NCBI GenBank assembly: GCA_030248065.1
Contig: JASAMV010004066.1
Location: forward strand, 62,001 to 126,000
Length of the DNA: 64,000 nucleotides
DNA from: Rhynchonema sp. JSB1_4
Lineage: Eukaryota; Nematoda; Chromadorea; Monhysterida; Xyalidae
Reading direction: 5' to 3'
The notes under the pieces are model-generated. The model had not been told where the DNA came from. It saw only the letters and a program-made list of their open reading frames with translations, and did not search any database. Below, in pieces: positions 45,930-58,472 of the stretch (the stretch's first letter is position 1; each line of letters opens with the position of its first letter). A program made the translations under genes and the position numbers.

Positions 45930-48900
45930 ATGGCGGACTCCAAATTCGCGGTACTTCGTGCATACGATGAAAAATTTCTAGATTGTCTCTCTTGCGCAAT
46001 TTGCTTGGAGATTTTCACCAACCCCAAAACGCTGCCGTGTGGACACACATTCTGTGCCGTAAGTGATTTCCATTCCAGAGATCGGAGGGCGTTTTCGCCA
46101 ACATGATTACAATTTACTAATTGGAACATACACAGGAGTGCATCACATCATCTACCACGCACAATGTTGAACGCGGACTGGAAGCCGGGGTTTGTCTCAA
46201 ATTATGTTGGTCGGTTTGGACCCTTTGGTGTCTTGGTTAATGACTCACGAGCAGACATTGCTCTTGCGCAAAGATGTCCGCACAGATAATTTTGTGACTT
46301 TTTTTGCCTCTAAGACGGGGCCGTTCAAATCACCACTGGATGTATTTTGGTTAGGGGAAAATAGCTAGTGCACAACAGTCAACGGTCTGGAGGGGGTTAC
46401 ATAATCAGGGGGCGGATGGTGGCCGGCGTTGGGGCGGGGTTGGCCTTCGATGTCAAAATTTTTAGTCTGCTCATTACATTTGGATTCTAGTGAAAACGTT
46501 GCACTTCGGCCTCTGCGCGCCAATATGGTATAATTTGCGCTAAAAAGCGGCCCCCTTAAAAAGTACTGATTTTACATTAATTTTACATGTTTTCGTCAAA
46601 AAAGGAATTTATTGAGGCACAATCGGGAGGTGCACCTAGTGTAACGGGGTCAAAATCGCGGGTATATCCATTGAAGCACACGAAACATCCGGGCGGCAGG
46701 GGATACCTATTGGAGCAGGCTTGAGTCGCCCCCCCCCCCCCCGACCCCCGACATCGGTTGAATACACCCATGCACAGAGGTGATCTGGACAGTTTTGTAT
46801 GGCTCGAGTTCGTCCCGCTATCGATGGAGTGTAAAACCTCAATCATCTTGAACAGGTGACGCAATGTCCACAGTGCAGACAAGTGCATGACGTGACGTGC
46901 GCTCAACTCCGCACGAATATGTCGCTGGCCAACATGTCTGACCGCGTTCTGACAGAGGACGGGGATCTCCACAAATATCTGTAAGTTGGGATGTCATGCT
47001 CCAAGAACAGGAACCATGCCCCGCGGTGCTTTGTCATAAGTGACACGGCAATGAACTTGTATCTTTAATCTGACAACTACACCCACCTTAAAAAAGGATG
47101 AGTCAATTTCAATGCTATCATTCCAGCTGAATATACATCCTATCTTGCAGTCACACCTGTGCGTGTGGGCGTGTCGATCATATCGACAACTTTTACATGG
47201 GTTCGACTTTTTTTGACCGATGTTCTCGCTGTGCTTTGAGTGCTGCCAAGGAAGCAAACACGCCCATCGAGTCAATCCGACAGGTGCCATTCGATGACTT
47301 GGTGGAGGCAAAATACAGTGCGTTTTGTTGGGACACAGTGCTTCACAGAGCATATAGCAATGCCATTTCGACAAAGTACCGAGGCGAGTACTTTTCAAAA
47401 CCGCTCATTATACAGAACACATGAACGTCGCTACGCTGCAACGCACCGCAGATGAAATGCGACTCGACATAGATGCCTTGTGTCAGAGCATCATCCGTGA
47501 CATCACTGTGACCAACGTCGGAAAGAACATTGATGCATTGGCACTGAGGACGGTACGTACGCAATCTTTGCAGTATTTTGACAACAAAAAAAAACAATTT
47601 TAACTCAAGAGCGTCATATTGTGTGGCGTCACAACACATCGTAGCTGCATCGTGATAGTCTGACTTCTCATTTGTGACTTAAACGGTTGCGCGCGGGACC
47701 TCACCATTGTTAATCACCACCCACAACTAGGAGCGAATCCGCACGAGTGTTGGAATATTTCGCTTTCTGAACCACGATGGCGATCCCGGTTGGTTGGCGG
47801 CAAAGAGGCGCGATCTGCGAATCCTACAGGAGCTGAAGAGTCTACACGAACTAGCAGCCATCAGCATGGCGCGCAAGCAATTGCAAAAGGTTGGTGTTCA
47901 CGGTTACGCATGCGCTGTTAGCAGACCTAGGTGAAACTTGGGTTCTTGACCGCGACCTTTAGGAGTGCAAAATGTCCGGGATGACAATGAGCACCGGCGA
48001 CAGTTCTCACCTTGCCACAGCACTTTAATCCGTCAATAAAGTCCAAAGATGAGTCAATCCGGTGTTCGCAAACATGCATTCTTACTGGTTCTCTCTCTAA
48101 TTTCATGTTGAACGTCTGTATGGCATGTACGTGCGCTGGCGCAATTTGTCGCTGTGGATCTCGGAGCGTTCGCATGGCCCGATGCACAAAGGAGATGATG
48201 CCCACGTGCAGAGCGTCCTCTCAAACACAGCGTACCCGATTGATGATTCTTATTCCGGACCCGATTTTTGGAAAAATATATGAATGCTCACGATATTACT
48301 ATTCCCATACCCAGATTTCATGACACCTATGAAACTGTTTTCTTTCTGGAAAACTTTTGAATTTCTTTAATTTTTGAATAACACCCGCACGGTTTTCTTA
48401 TGATAAAATGCCTTCTTTGCTCGCCTGCGAATTTGATTTGTTTGTTTGGGCCTTACAGTTGCTACGCACTGAGCGTTACATGCGTGACGTTACCGTTATT
48501 CGGGCTTCAATTTTTTTGTCATGCCCCTAATGGTTGAAAAGCCAGCATCGCAAAATCACACTCTTGAAAACGGGAGACCTTTTCCAGAAGTGTCAGTATC
48601 AGGTGTGAAATCCCATTTTCAGTTACAAAGCGTACAACTGTATTCGCTTCAGAGTGTGTATTGTGCATAAAAGAACAAGATTCCCTGACCTGAAATATGT
48701 ATAATTCTGACAACGACGATGAATTGCCATCAGGTGTTATCGACGACATGCTCAGTCTGTCGAGAGACCCCGTGCTGACTCCGCCGCGAAACGACAACGA
48801 TGAGCAGAAAACCCCAATTTCTTCGCAGATTCATACCGGGATTCATGACGACAGCGTTTCTGCGAAAGCAACGGTTGGCGAAGAAAGTGCTGTGTGGAAC

Positions 48901-49617
48901 CAGGTACAGATCCTGGTAATCGTTGTTAGACGCAATACACACGAGCCACACAGACATTCAAATCATATTAGAAGCTTTCTACAGAAAATACGTGACAACC
49001 GGCACAAACCGGTCCGCGGTGATTCATGCCTCGACCGCAGAGTTCCAGTCGAAGTCCGTTTCATCCGCGACGCGATCGAAAATGGCGGCAAACTGGATCG
49101 ATTCCACGGATACACAGTGACCGGGGTAATATGTTTTAATAGCTTACACATTTGTCTTTGGCGTTCTCACAATTAGTAAATTCAGTCGACAGGCGACACA
49201 TTTTTCCCCACTTCAATAACGTTAGGTGATACCGTTGGTGTATCAGACACTGAAGTAGGATCGAAGATCCAATATTTACTTTCACAAAAAAACCCGTTGT
49301 GTCGATCCTGACACGTGTATGACAACAGCGGTTTTGTTTTCGTAAACGAGAAAAAGACAGCACCCCAATATCCAGTTACAACACTAAACCGAATCACAGC
49401 TTTTTTTTGGTCCTATGAAACCTCACCACAGAGACATAAATTTGCTATGGTCAAAAGGCTTTTTCAGTTTGAAGTCGTCGTTGTCGTGACGGAGGCCACG
49501 AAAGTCATCGACGGCCAGGCAGAGATCAGATTCAAAGACGCACTGGATCCCACCGTTGCAATGAAGTGTTATTTCTACACGGTTGGTTGTGACTGCTTAC
49601 CATTTCTTGCTCCATAA
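45930..49617 (+). CDS. RING-finger protein, TRIM-like layout (probable E3 ubiquitin ligase)
   Basis: Firm exons: 45930-46058, 46136-46189, 46856-46980, 47151-47317, 47416-47552, 47731-47889; all phases agree. The RING-HC is split over three exons: CAICLEIF, LPCGHTFC, then AEC, then CPQC, with the residue order of C3HC4 fingers. A second Cys/His cluster follows (HTCACGRVDHID...DRCSRCALSA), in the place of a B-box, then long helices (RTADEMRLDIDALC, LRILQELKSLHELAAI) that could form a coiled coil. This is the RBCC order of TRIM ligases. Later exons are tentative: 48734-49125 (acidic, TPPRNDNDEQKTP; then PVEVRFIRDAIENGGKLDRF) and 49468-49617 (FEVVVVVTEATKV...), ending at TAA 49615. Their link to 47889 is not phase-proven and a small exon may be missing. 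A decayed element fills part of intron 2 (46380-46760). Confidence 0.72.
46380..46760. mobile_element. Decayed element in intron 2 of the RING gene
   Basis: G-rich start, then a degenerate version of the GTGAAAA...TGCGCGCCAATATGG...TTTGCGCTAAAAA...TTTTCGTCAAAAAA order found at 32300-32430 and 52830-52970, ending in a C run at about 46730. Ends not defined. Confidence 0.45.
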
Positions 49618-49947
49618 TGTGCGTCGCATTATCCAGGCATCTGTCAGTGCGCTGGGACAATGAACATTTTCAAGTACAAAACATGTCTGTCCAATCACAT
49701 GTATTGGCATTGCCTAAGAATAATTGGTAAATCTTCCAAATATACAGCAATACACGTTTATTTGTGAGGGCGTTTCAACGAAGTACTGCTAGATCTCGGT
49801 AACTCAAGTCGAATCGGCTTGCTTGAAGCTATGAACACAGGACCACCGGTGTAAATCGAGAGTTACATCACATATCAAAGGGCAAGACGTGAAAAATAAA
49901 TCAAACAAATTTCGTTTCTAAACTCAAAAAATAACCCTTCACGACAA
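49618..49947. other. Convergent 3' ends
   Basis: 330 bp between the stop of the RING gene and the stop of the minus-strand gene. Nothing recognised apart from A/T-rich sequence suitable for polyadenylation. Confidence 0.4.
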
Positions 49948-52640
49948 TCACAATTCCACGACATCACTCAAATCGTTCTCGTTGCTTCTGAACATTCGGA
50001 GGCCATTGGCATCGAAATAGTTTTCTTCGGTGTGTGGTCCATCGAGAAACAATGACGCGTTCGGTGTAAACGAGCTTTTCGAATTCACACAGAAAAACTG
50101 TTCGTCGCCGGCAATAGTCATTTGAAACCATCCCCCGACATGTTCCTGGTCACCAACGAACGCAACCACATCCCGCCCGATGTCCAGAACGATCAACGGT
50201 TCAGCATCCCCAGATGGCGGTATGCCCAGTGGATCCTTGGGGCACAGCACAGCCGTCGATTCAACTAGTGCTCCACGTAGAATGGACAGATGTGCAGTGC
50301 GGTTTTCGCATGAGATTGACTTGACTCCGCTAATAGAGCGTGCGTCGAAAATAGGCTGCAAGTGTCTATTGTGGGTTACTGTTTCCAAAGCGAAATCAAT
50401 CTCAGACTTCGTCCTAATCCGTCGGCCGCACCAAAGCCAGACGAACACATAATCAGAATATCTTGATGCACTTCTCGGTATATCACATCAGTGAAATCCA
50501 CGGCGACAAGCACAGCCCAATGGCGACCCCACATCACCCAGCAACGATTGGAGTTGACCACTCCAGAATGGGGCACACTATTTCCAAACGAAAATGTCCA
50601 AAAATAGAAAGACAATTCGCTACTAATCACTAAAAAAATGCTGACACCCGGTTTCAGCGACATACCAGTGGTCGGGGGTAACTCCATCCGTAGCGATACG
50701 TGATCCGGTTGCGGTCGTACATGTACACGGTGTCCGATGCTGCGTCCAGCACGATGTCACCATCGAAGTCCGACATCTGCGTTCGTGAAAATATTTTTGA
50801 ACCTCTAACGGGACCGCCGCTGCTCTTTTGCACATAGCATAATTCGGTCACAAAACGATTACATAATCATTAGCCGCACGAGAACGTCCCAAGTAAGAAA
50901 ACCCACCAACCGTGTAAACCGCGTTTCCCGAGAAACGTGTATCAAACACACGGAAACCATGATAGCGGTTCGAGACGTAAATTTGGTCACCGATCACAAC
51001 CGTCCTATTATCGTTGTCACCACCATAGACGTGTGGAATCGTGAAACGAGGCTCGCGGGGTTTCACCTAGATGTAAAAAAACCACCATTGCAGTGTCAGG
51101 GTTTCTTTATTATGTAAATGCAAGGGAATGAAGCAAAATGTTCAGGCAATTATATACCAACAGATGGAAAGTCCAATGCGACCAACGAGTGACAGACTTT
51201 GAAGAACATAGTGCCGTTTTTAGGGTCGATATACTGTAAACGAGACGGTGTGGATGAACCAATGGGGTCCGCAAAACCCTTGGTGACGGCGCGCTGATCA
51301 CCGTTGACGACGTCCCAGATATAAAAGCCGGCCAAATCATTCGCTCCCACCACGTAAGTCGGACACGGCCAGTGCACCTCTGTGACTTGACACCAGTTGT
51401 CATATAGAATGGCGGTCGTCGTGTAGTCATCCTAAATGTACAAAGATCCAGATACGGATTGCACTATTCGCATCTAGTTATGACAACGAGGGATTGCTGA
51501 ATATACACACCTTGTTTTCGCCACCTGACCCGGGCAGTTCGATGATCACCACACTGCGGAAGTCTGATTTTGCAACGAACATTCCGGCAATATCCCGGGG
51601 CTGAGCTGTCAGCCATTGATGTCTGATAGAAGATGCGCCATCTGTTTCGAAATGGATGCGCCCTTTACACTCATATCGGCGATAGACAGACGGAATTGCA
51701 GATCGCAGACACGGGGCCACGCGATGGGCTGATATCTTTGACATCGTAGGTCGCGGGTAAGTGTCTTTACCCGTTCGGTCACGTCGATCGTGTGTGCAGA
51801 CTTCGAATTTGTTCCACCCCGTCCGTTGCTGATACTTTCAATAGATCCCGGAATCCCTTTCGGCTGATGAAACTCCTGCAGCCAGTGTAGTTCCGCGGCG
51901 GGGGGGGGGGGCTGGGAGCCCCCCCTTACGTAGACTAGTTTCCTCGAAGATGGTACGATAGTACAACAATTTACCTCCTCCGGCTACAGTAATTCCCGTC
52001 GGTGTTTTTTGCCTGTACGCCCACAATGACTGTTTTTACCGTGAAAATCTATAATTTTTAGGTGAATGTTGCAAAAGTGGCCAAAAGACCCTTTTTACGT
52101 AAATTTTTTTCCCAAAAAAGCAACGGAAATAGCTCAAAATCTGAGGCAAACAAATCCCTCCCGCTGGTGAAGTAGGGGGTCAACTAATTTTCTGTCTCGA
52201 CCGGGAACTACGCTGTCTGGCTCGGTGGTCGTCCCGAAATGACAACACGTCCTTACGAACGCACCAACCGATCGTCTGAAAAATAGAACTCCCTGTCTCG
52301 CACTTGTCCGTTGGCGCAAAGAACTGGGCCTTTGACGTTATCTTCCACAACCGGACTAAAACAATGAAAAGAATCTGACTCGTTTCTCTTTCTTTCGTTT
52401 GAAGTCGAGCTTATACAACTGTGTTCATAGTTCCATCGGCTCACGCACGCAGGCAACCGTTAGAAGGTGCACGAAATGTGATCTGACTCATCGCTGACGA
52501 GCACATCTTCATTTCCCGCCGTTGTTTTATCAGTTTTGTTGAGGAGAGGCCATCAACGACCCTAGACGCGAACCAGCGCCCGCTAGACGCGTGGCTGTTG
52601 ATTGAAATGACCAGCATTGAAATCAAATTATCGGTTTCCA
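49948..52640 (-). CDS. Beta-propeller-like protein, unrecognised
   Basis: Exons supported by frame and splice sites: about 52354-52257, about 51744-51511, 51431-51162, 51066-50863, 50776-50666, about 50560-50470 and 50413-49948. I do not recognise the family. The central exons read as repeated four-strand blades: TVVIGDQIYVSNRYHGFRVF, DTVYMYDRNRITYRYG, AVLVAVDFTDVIYRE, and LAGFYIWDVVNGDQRAVTKG; the pattern of small polar turn, V-V-x-V strand and aromatic pair is typical of NHL/WD-type propellers. No signal peptide or enzymatic motif was found. It ends at TGA (49948-49950), convergent with the RING gene. The N-terminal exons (52370-52640) and the exact joints near 50460 and 51750 are uncertain. 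Confidence 0.5.
51883..52215. mobile_element. CAGTGTAGTTCC-family element in an intron
   Basis: Ends CAGTGTAGTTCCGCGG and CCGGGAACTACGCTG form an imperfect inverted pair and share inner phrases (AAAATCTATAATTTTTAGGTG, AAAAGTGGCCAAAAGACCC) with 29181-29990. No convincing target duplication remains. Located in an intron of the propeller-like gene. Confidence 0.6.
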
Positions 52641-54821
52641 CGGTAAACGATCGGAATTTTCTCCCTCCATGGAAGATGCTATCTTTTCACACCAGTGTTG
52701 GAGCTACTCTGGAGGGCGGGGATACCTACTGTACCGCGCTGGGAGATGCGGGGATACCTACCGTACCAGAGCCGATGGCCCCGGGGGGGGGCGTTATGCA
52801 CCTAGGGCGGGGGTTAGGTTTTGGGCTGAAAATTTTTTATGTGTTTATTATGTGTGGAATCGTGTGAAAAGGTAGTATTTGGGCGCGTAGCGTAATTTGC
52901 GGTAATTTGAGGGAAAAACCACCGATTTTGGACTAATTTTGGCCATTTTGGTCAAAAATTGACACTTTTGGGGCAAAATCGGGGGGGGGATACCTACGAT
53001 ACCGGGGTGAAAATCGGGGGGCGGGGATACCTACTGTACCATGCCAAACATCGAGGGGCGATACCTACTGTACCAGGCGAGGGGGATACCTACTGTACTA
53101 GGGGCGGGCAACCCCCCCCTCCCAAACCCGGTCCCCACCTCCAACACTCTTTCACACCAATCCAGATATAATAAAACTCCATAACTTTTCACCCGAACAC
53201 CTAACCACAACCCCCCCCCCCCTGCAAATGCAGCCTCATGAGCATCAGACGGGGCAATCGTCCCGACGTTCGAGTCAGGCCCAGCGATGGTTTTCGACCC
53301 CAACCGCGGGCCGGACCGGGCCCACGTTCTGGAATGTCGCGGGCGCCGGGGTGGCCGGCCCGAAAAGGCCCCACATGATCGAATTTCAATAAAAAATCGT
53401 GCTTTTCAGCCTAAATTTGTCAAAATTTCACGCGAATCTGGGAATTACTACCGAGTTCCATGATTATCAGCTGGTTTTTTCCCTTTTTAAGGACCCTTGG
53501 GTTAGGATACAGTAGGACCACGTGCAAACCAGATTAAGATATACTACCTTCCGTTGTGTATCGCACTCGAAGGTTTTTTAGCCATAGCCTTATTCATTTA
53601 TTGACAGAAGACCAAGTAATGTTGCAGGACATTTTTCCGACACTACCACACTGCGTCTCTCAAGGAGAAATCGTGCGAATACCAGATTTGCGTATTCAAT
53701 CGGACCTTGGTGGAATCGCGCGACACGCTTACTGTTTTGTCATCATTCCGATCGATTCAAAGGAGGACAACGTCGAAGCGCATCGAGCACGCGTCAAATT
53801 TGTCCGAAAATTCTATGAAGACGTTCGTTTCGAATCGATTATTATGTTGAACTCTTTTTAAGCAATTTGCTTACCTGTGGCCGCCGAATCTAGCTGAGTG
53901 AAGCACACCTAACCCGACCACACGACACACTGTTGTGCTTGTAATCTCGCTCCACATCAATCTTTTCTTTCAAAATGCAGCAATGTGGACAAACTGCTGA
54001 AATGAAACATTCACCACCTTTGCCCCCCTTTTTGCCGATGAAAAGCGAACTGTACCGCTTTTTTTTGACCAACTTCAAAAAATTAATACCTTTTAATCTA
54101 CTGAAATTGAAAAGTCAGAAGTTTCTCAAAAAAAAATAGTGGCTAATGAGCTACTAAATTTTATTTTTAAAAAAAAAAATGGCGAAATAATCAAAGAGTA
54201 TGTTTGTGCCAACTAGGACGGTCTCGTCAAGTGCATCAACAACGATGAATGCGCCTGGACTGATGCCTTTGGTCCAAAAAAAAGTGCCGAACAACGCATC
54301 CACCACACCGCCGCGGCCTCCTCACAATCGGTCAGCAAGGTGACATCCACCCTGGAACAGGTACGTTAGCCAGTACGGTGTAAAATCAAACATTTATACA
54401 CCATATTTATGAGGGCGACTTATTTACTTCTGAGAATAACAGGCTTCCTGAATGTGTAACGCCCAAAACATCCTCACCCGCGTAGCTGGTTTTGCAAGGT
54501 CTGATTCAGATTTGTGACAGAATATTCCCCACCTTGCGAGCGACTTTATTTGTGCATGCCTTGTAGTGCGAAGTTGACAGTCTCTCCCACTTGAATATAT
54601 CTGTACGTTACCTTAAACAGGTCTTCACTTCCATTCAAAAAGCGACAATCGACAACCAGACCGATCCGTTCTACGGCATCACCATGCGAGAGCTATGCTC
54701 AGAGCTCCGTGAAATCCAACCATCGGTGATCAAGGAGAACGTGGACAAACTGGTGGCCAATCGCCGAGTCCACAGAGGTGTCCTACCCGACACATACCGC
54801 ACTGTTGTCTTTTTGTCGTAG
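52607..54821 (+). CDS. Winged-helix protein, possibly RPA32 (RPA2)-like
   Basis: Four phase-0 exons close exactly: 52607-52642, 53628-53822, 54217-54360, 54621-54821 (191 aa). The C-terminal 65 residues (QVFTSIQKATIDNQ..., then GITMRELCSELREIQPSVIK and NVDKLVANRRVHR) have the helix-helix-strand pattern of a winged helix and sit where RPA32 carries its protein-docking winged helix. Upstream, GEIVRIPDLRIQ and AYCFVIIPIDSKEDNVEAH resemble the second half of an OB-fold followed by its C-terminal helix. The first half of an OB-fold is missing: either an exon lies undetected in the transposon-rich intron 52643-53627, or the protein is short. A cullin-type or TFIIE-type winged helix is the main alternative. 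The start is divergent from and close to the minus-strand propeller gene. Confidence 0.5.
52690..53400. mobile_element. Decayed TE cluster in intron 1 of the winged-helix gene
   Basis: Repeated GGGATACCTACTGTACC units, G and C runs, and the block ATTATGTGTGGAATCGTGTG...GGCGCGTAGCG...GACACTTTTGGGGCAAAATC shared with 32215-32690. A CGGGCC-rich tail follows (53270-53370). Element ends not resolved. Confidence 0.55.
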
Positions 54822-55156
54822 CTAGCTTCCCGCCAACCGCAGCGCTCCTGTTAAAACGAAGTTGCCTGACAGTTTTTCATGTAATTTTTTTCTGCTGTTA
54901 AGGTTTCTCGTTTGCTCTCACCTGTTCCCTGTGTGGTACATCTGTAGTGATTTTTTTTATTGAGATAAATACCGGCAGAGAGATTGTATAAATGTAGTTG
55001 GATGACTCTTGGTGCGGAATGATTTTACGAATGCTCAAAGGATCGATTGCATTTTGTCGACCAGACAGGGATGACCCCTTTCTATCTTGCATGTTTTTTT
55101 ATTCACTGTTCACCCCCTTCTTCGTTTAATCCCGATTGTTGAGAACATCCAACAAA
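54822..55156. other. Intergenic spacer
   Basis: 335 bp between same-strand genes; nothing recognised. Confidence 0.4.
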
Positions 55157-56680
55157 ATGTGCCCCACTACCACCGAGATCCATCACTGGATGGGCACGGC
55201 TCAATGTGCGTTTTGTGGCAGGCTGCGAGTGGATATACGACCCGACTCGTGTACCAGAGCGCCCGTCTGTCAACTGTGTTTGATCGACGATACTTATCTA
55301 AAGGTAGATAACACGGGGACGTGAAAACGAATCTCCATTTCCCGCCCCTAAGAGCGTCAATAGCCTATAAAGTTCCAACTCTTTTTAATCAGACTGGTCC
55401 TTACAGTATCAGCACTCGCATTAAAATTCCTTGTGTGCTCATCCCAACCGCCGCAAAAGCCAAAAAAAATAAACGCACCAAACACAAGATGATTCGATTA
55501 TATTTACAGACCGAACCATCCTTCGAACCGAGCAGATCGATCAACGCCAATGTCTCCTCCCGGCAGACGTACGTTCCAAGTTTTCGTGTCTGAGTGGGAT
55601 ACCCTACCATGAGTTTTGTTCTCTTACCTCCATTGATTTCGAACTCAACCATCGAATGTTTAACCCGTACAATTTTCATCTGACATGTTACAGGCTCTGT
55701 TGTGGATGTTGCCGCCTGACCTTCCATCGGTACGACTTGTTCATCGACCTCAGTGGCGACAACACACCATTGTGTGCTGCGTGCGTACTCGAGTGTGACC
55801 ATATTCAAAACACTCAGTTCCATGTCATCGGCGACGACGATAACCGACCGACGTGGTTCGGATCCGCAGAACGCACTCTGGTTAATCGTTTGTTTAGGGT
55901 TGTGCTTAATGCTGAGTTTTTATGGCGGATTTCTCACATGCGCTACCGCAGAGCAGATGATAAACAGACCAGCAGTTACCCCTTTTTTTCTGTCCATTGT
56001 ATGCAACAGTTGTCTATGAACATCACTGTGTGTGCTCGCACAACCATGTCCCTATGTATTTTTGGGCGAAAATTATTCTTTAGGAAAAAACCATTCATTT
56101 CCCAAAAACAAATACTGTCACAGTGTTCACTGCCGATTTACGTGGGTTTTGAGAGGATCATCCTGCAACCTCCTGATTCATGTCAAACAGTTTTTTACAA
56201 AAAACGCTTTTTTTCAAAAGTTAGCACATACAAAAATTTGTCCCATGACACATGGCCTATGTTATTCTCCAGCTGGAGAAGAATTTATTTTAGTTATTTT
56301 ATTCAAATGAAACTTTTTTTTTGGGCCTGGAACCATACAGAACGCAAACAACCAACCATAATTAGAGCTTCCCCGAGAAATCCGTCGGCCGATGCAGCCG
56401 GTGTATTGCTGTTCTTTTTTTTATGTGGTCGATCGCTACGAGCTGGCAACGACAACGATCAACCGTTTGGAGACCTACGCACCCAAGTCAGTCAAGAGGA
56501 GGATACAGATGCACAAGAACACACTGGTACGTGATACTGCGACGCACTGATGTGATCTCTTTCTTAAATGTGAGAACACGCTCATACGCCCTCCCCCCAC
56601 CTAACCGTCGTTACATCTCTCACTGATAACCGAATACAGCCGCACCTGATCAGCATCAACACCCTTTTTCTTTCATGATG
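55157..56680 (+). CDS. Cys-pair (zinc-binding-like) protein, unrecognised
   Basis: Five exons in phase: 55157-55303, 55510-55568, 55694-55880, 56398-56526, 56642-56680 (186 aa). Eight or more Cys are arranged as CAFC, then CQLC, then CCGCC, then CAAC, spaced like two cross-braced zinc sites (RING or FYVE/PHD-type), but it matches no finger I can name with confidence. Downstream is a helical, basic stretch (YELATTTINRLETYAPKSVK, RRIQMHKN). The final small exon is chosen because it keeps phase 0 and gives a prompt stop; splicing directly to the next gene at 57591 (also phase 0) would be an alternative giving one longer protein. Confidence 0.6.
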
Positions 56681-57603
56681 ACCAACGTCTCTTGATATCA
56701 CTATGTGACGCGCATCCACATCGAGTTGCACTGCAGCGGATTCTAGTGGATAACGTACTCAGGAACCCGAACGACTTTTCCCAGGTTACCAATTTCTCCA
56801 TATGCAACCCTTCCCTTTTATGCTCAAATATACAGAGATGAGTGTCGTCCTCTACCAAACATCAATCCATCATACTCAGAAAGTGTTCGATTCCGTTCAC
56901 TCGATGGAAGTCAGCTCCATCCACTGAATCGGGCGTACAACGTGTGATGTGTATAATTTCCGCTGCAGTGGCTGTCTTCTTTTTCTTTTCTTTATGCACA
57001 AGCTTATATGTACAGGCGGTCTTGAGGTTGGCCTCCAACCTAACTGAAAGACAATTCACCCACTATCAGACCCCGGCCAGTATAAATAGAGATTCTGATG
57101 TACATATTTGCATATTTTTACGTGTGCGCTTTATTGTTCTTTTATTTTAAGATGCCATCACTTTGTATTACCGGGTGGCAATTGGCATTTGTTTTCTGTC
57201 CAACAGGCTATTTTTATTTGAGATTTTCTTGTCCCTTAAAATTAGAATTTCGTTTCTTTTGGCATTTCTTTTGTGTGCGACACGCTGTTCTTATTTGAGG
57301 TGTTCTGTCCGTTAAAATTAGAATTTCCTGTCTCTCGTCAATACCTCTCTCACGCTTTTGTGCACGTTCTCATTTACAGGTATCATTTGGTATCTTTTTA
57401 TGTATCAAATTCTCATCTCTATCAATGTGTGTTAAAAATATTTCACAGGAAGTGTCCCGTGTTTATTACTTTCCGTATGGAACGGTTCCATCCGATGGAG
57501 AATCATATTATCGCAATAATCCACATTGCTGTTTGCAATACGAATGTCCAGCGCCATTGAATAATTCGCAATTTTCCTACAGATCAAACTATCCGTGGCA
57601 GTG
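56681..57603. other. Spacer with two unplaced open segments
   Basis: Short frames at about 56700-56784 (RVALQRILVDNVLRNPNDFS) and 56836-56948 (DECRPLPNINPSYSE) have exon-like edges on the plus strand but were not joined to a gene. 57150-57330 carries twice the phrase TTAAAATTAGAATTTC, a short direct repeat. Confidence 0.35.
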
Positions 57604-58044
57604 ATGTCTTCCCCGCGCTTCCCACCGCCACCCAGGCCGCAGGTGCCCTTCCTTCTCGTTGATCCGGTGAGCGTTGACCGCCAAGCAGCGGAACAGGAGC
57701 TTCTGAATCATCTTCGCGCGCTGCAACAGAACAGTAGGTTCCACTCAAACATCTTTCACATCAATGAGGACGCCCCAGGCTTGCTCGTGTATGTTTTGAC
57801 CACACCACTGGTTTCAAAGCCAACACATGGTGTCCAACACTATATATTGTTCCTCACTTCAACGGTATAAAGTGTTCATCCTGTTTCAGTCATGAGTCTT
57901 CTGAACAAACTTCGCGTCCAGCGTGCGCAGGTTCAGCAATCCCTGGCGGCGCTGCAGGCCTTGCAGCAACACGCCCAGCGCATCGGCGTCGATCTGACGG
58001 TATTCAACAACCAACTTGCCACACAAATCTGGCACAAAACGTAG
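57604..58044 (+). CDS. Small helical protein 1 of a four-gene tandem array (94 aa)
   Basis: Two exons, 57604-57733 and 57890-58044, split by a phase-1 intron after codon 43. The N terminus is Pro-rich (RFPPPPRPQVPFLLVDP). The rest is a long amphipathic helix (LLNHLRALQQN, then RVQRAQVQQSLAALQALQQH), likely a coiled coil. An acceptor-like CTACAG lies 16 bases before the ATG. No family recognised. Its size, intron phase and intron position match the next three genes. Confidence 0.65.
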
Positions 58045-58472
58045 AGCTGTGATTCATCTAAGATAGGCTCTCCTCTTGGTTGTGGCGGTTTTTTTGGCGA
58101 CACACAAAACTTTTGAATGTTTAGGCCCATTTCATTTTTCCTGCGGTGATCAGGTGTTTCCGATCAGAAATTTGGTAAATAACCGGTGTGTCCATTGATA
58201 AAGTGTTGCGTTATTTTTGAAACATGAACGTGTGGTATCCCTGCATGTGTTTGTATTCGGTCATTCGTGATATTCGAATCAGGTGCATCACGCATCACCA
58301 TATCTCCTAGCTTGCTAACCTGAAGGTTCGAACCTAACTTTTCGTGGTTAAATTTGCACCCATCCTTTCTTCAAGCCAGGCGGACAACATCCGTATCCAT
58401 CTGCCTGTATAAGGATAGGGAAATCGTCACCACGCGACTACTAATACCCACCAATTGCCGAGTTCCTTCATC

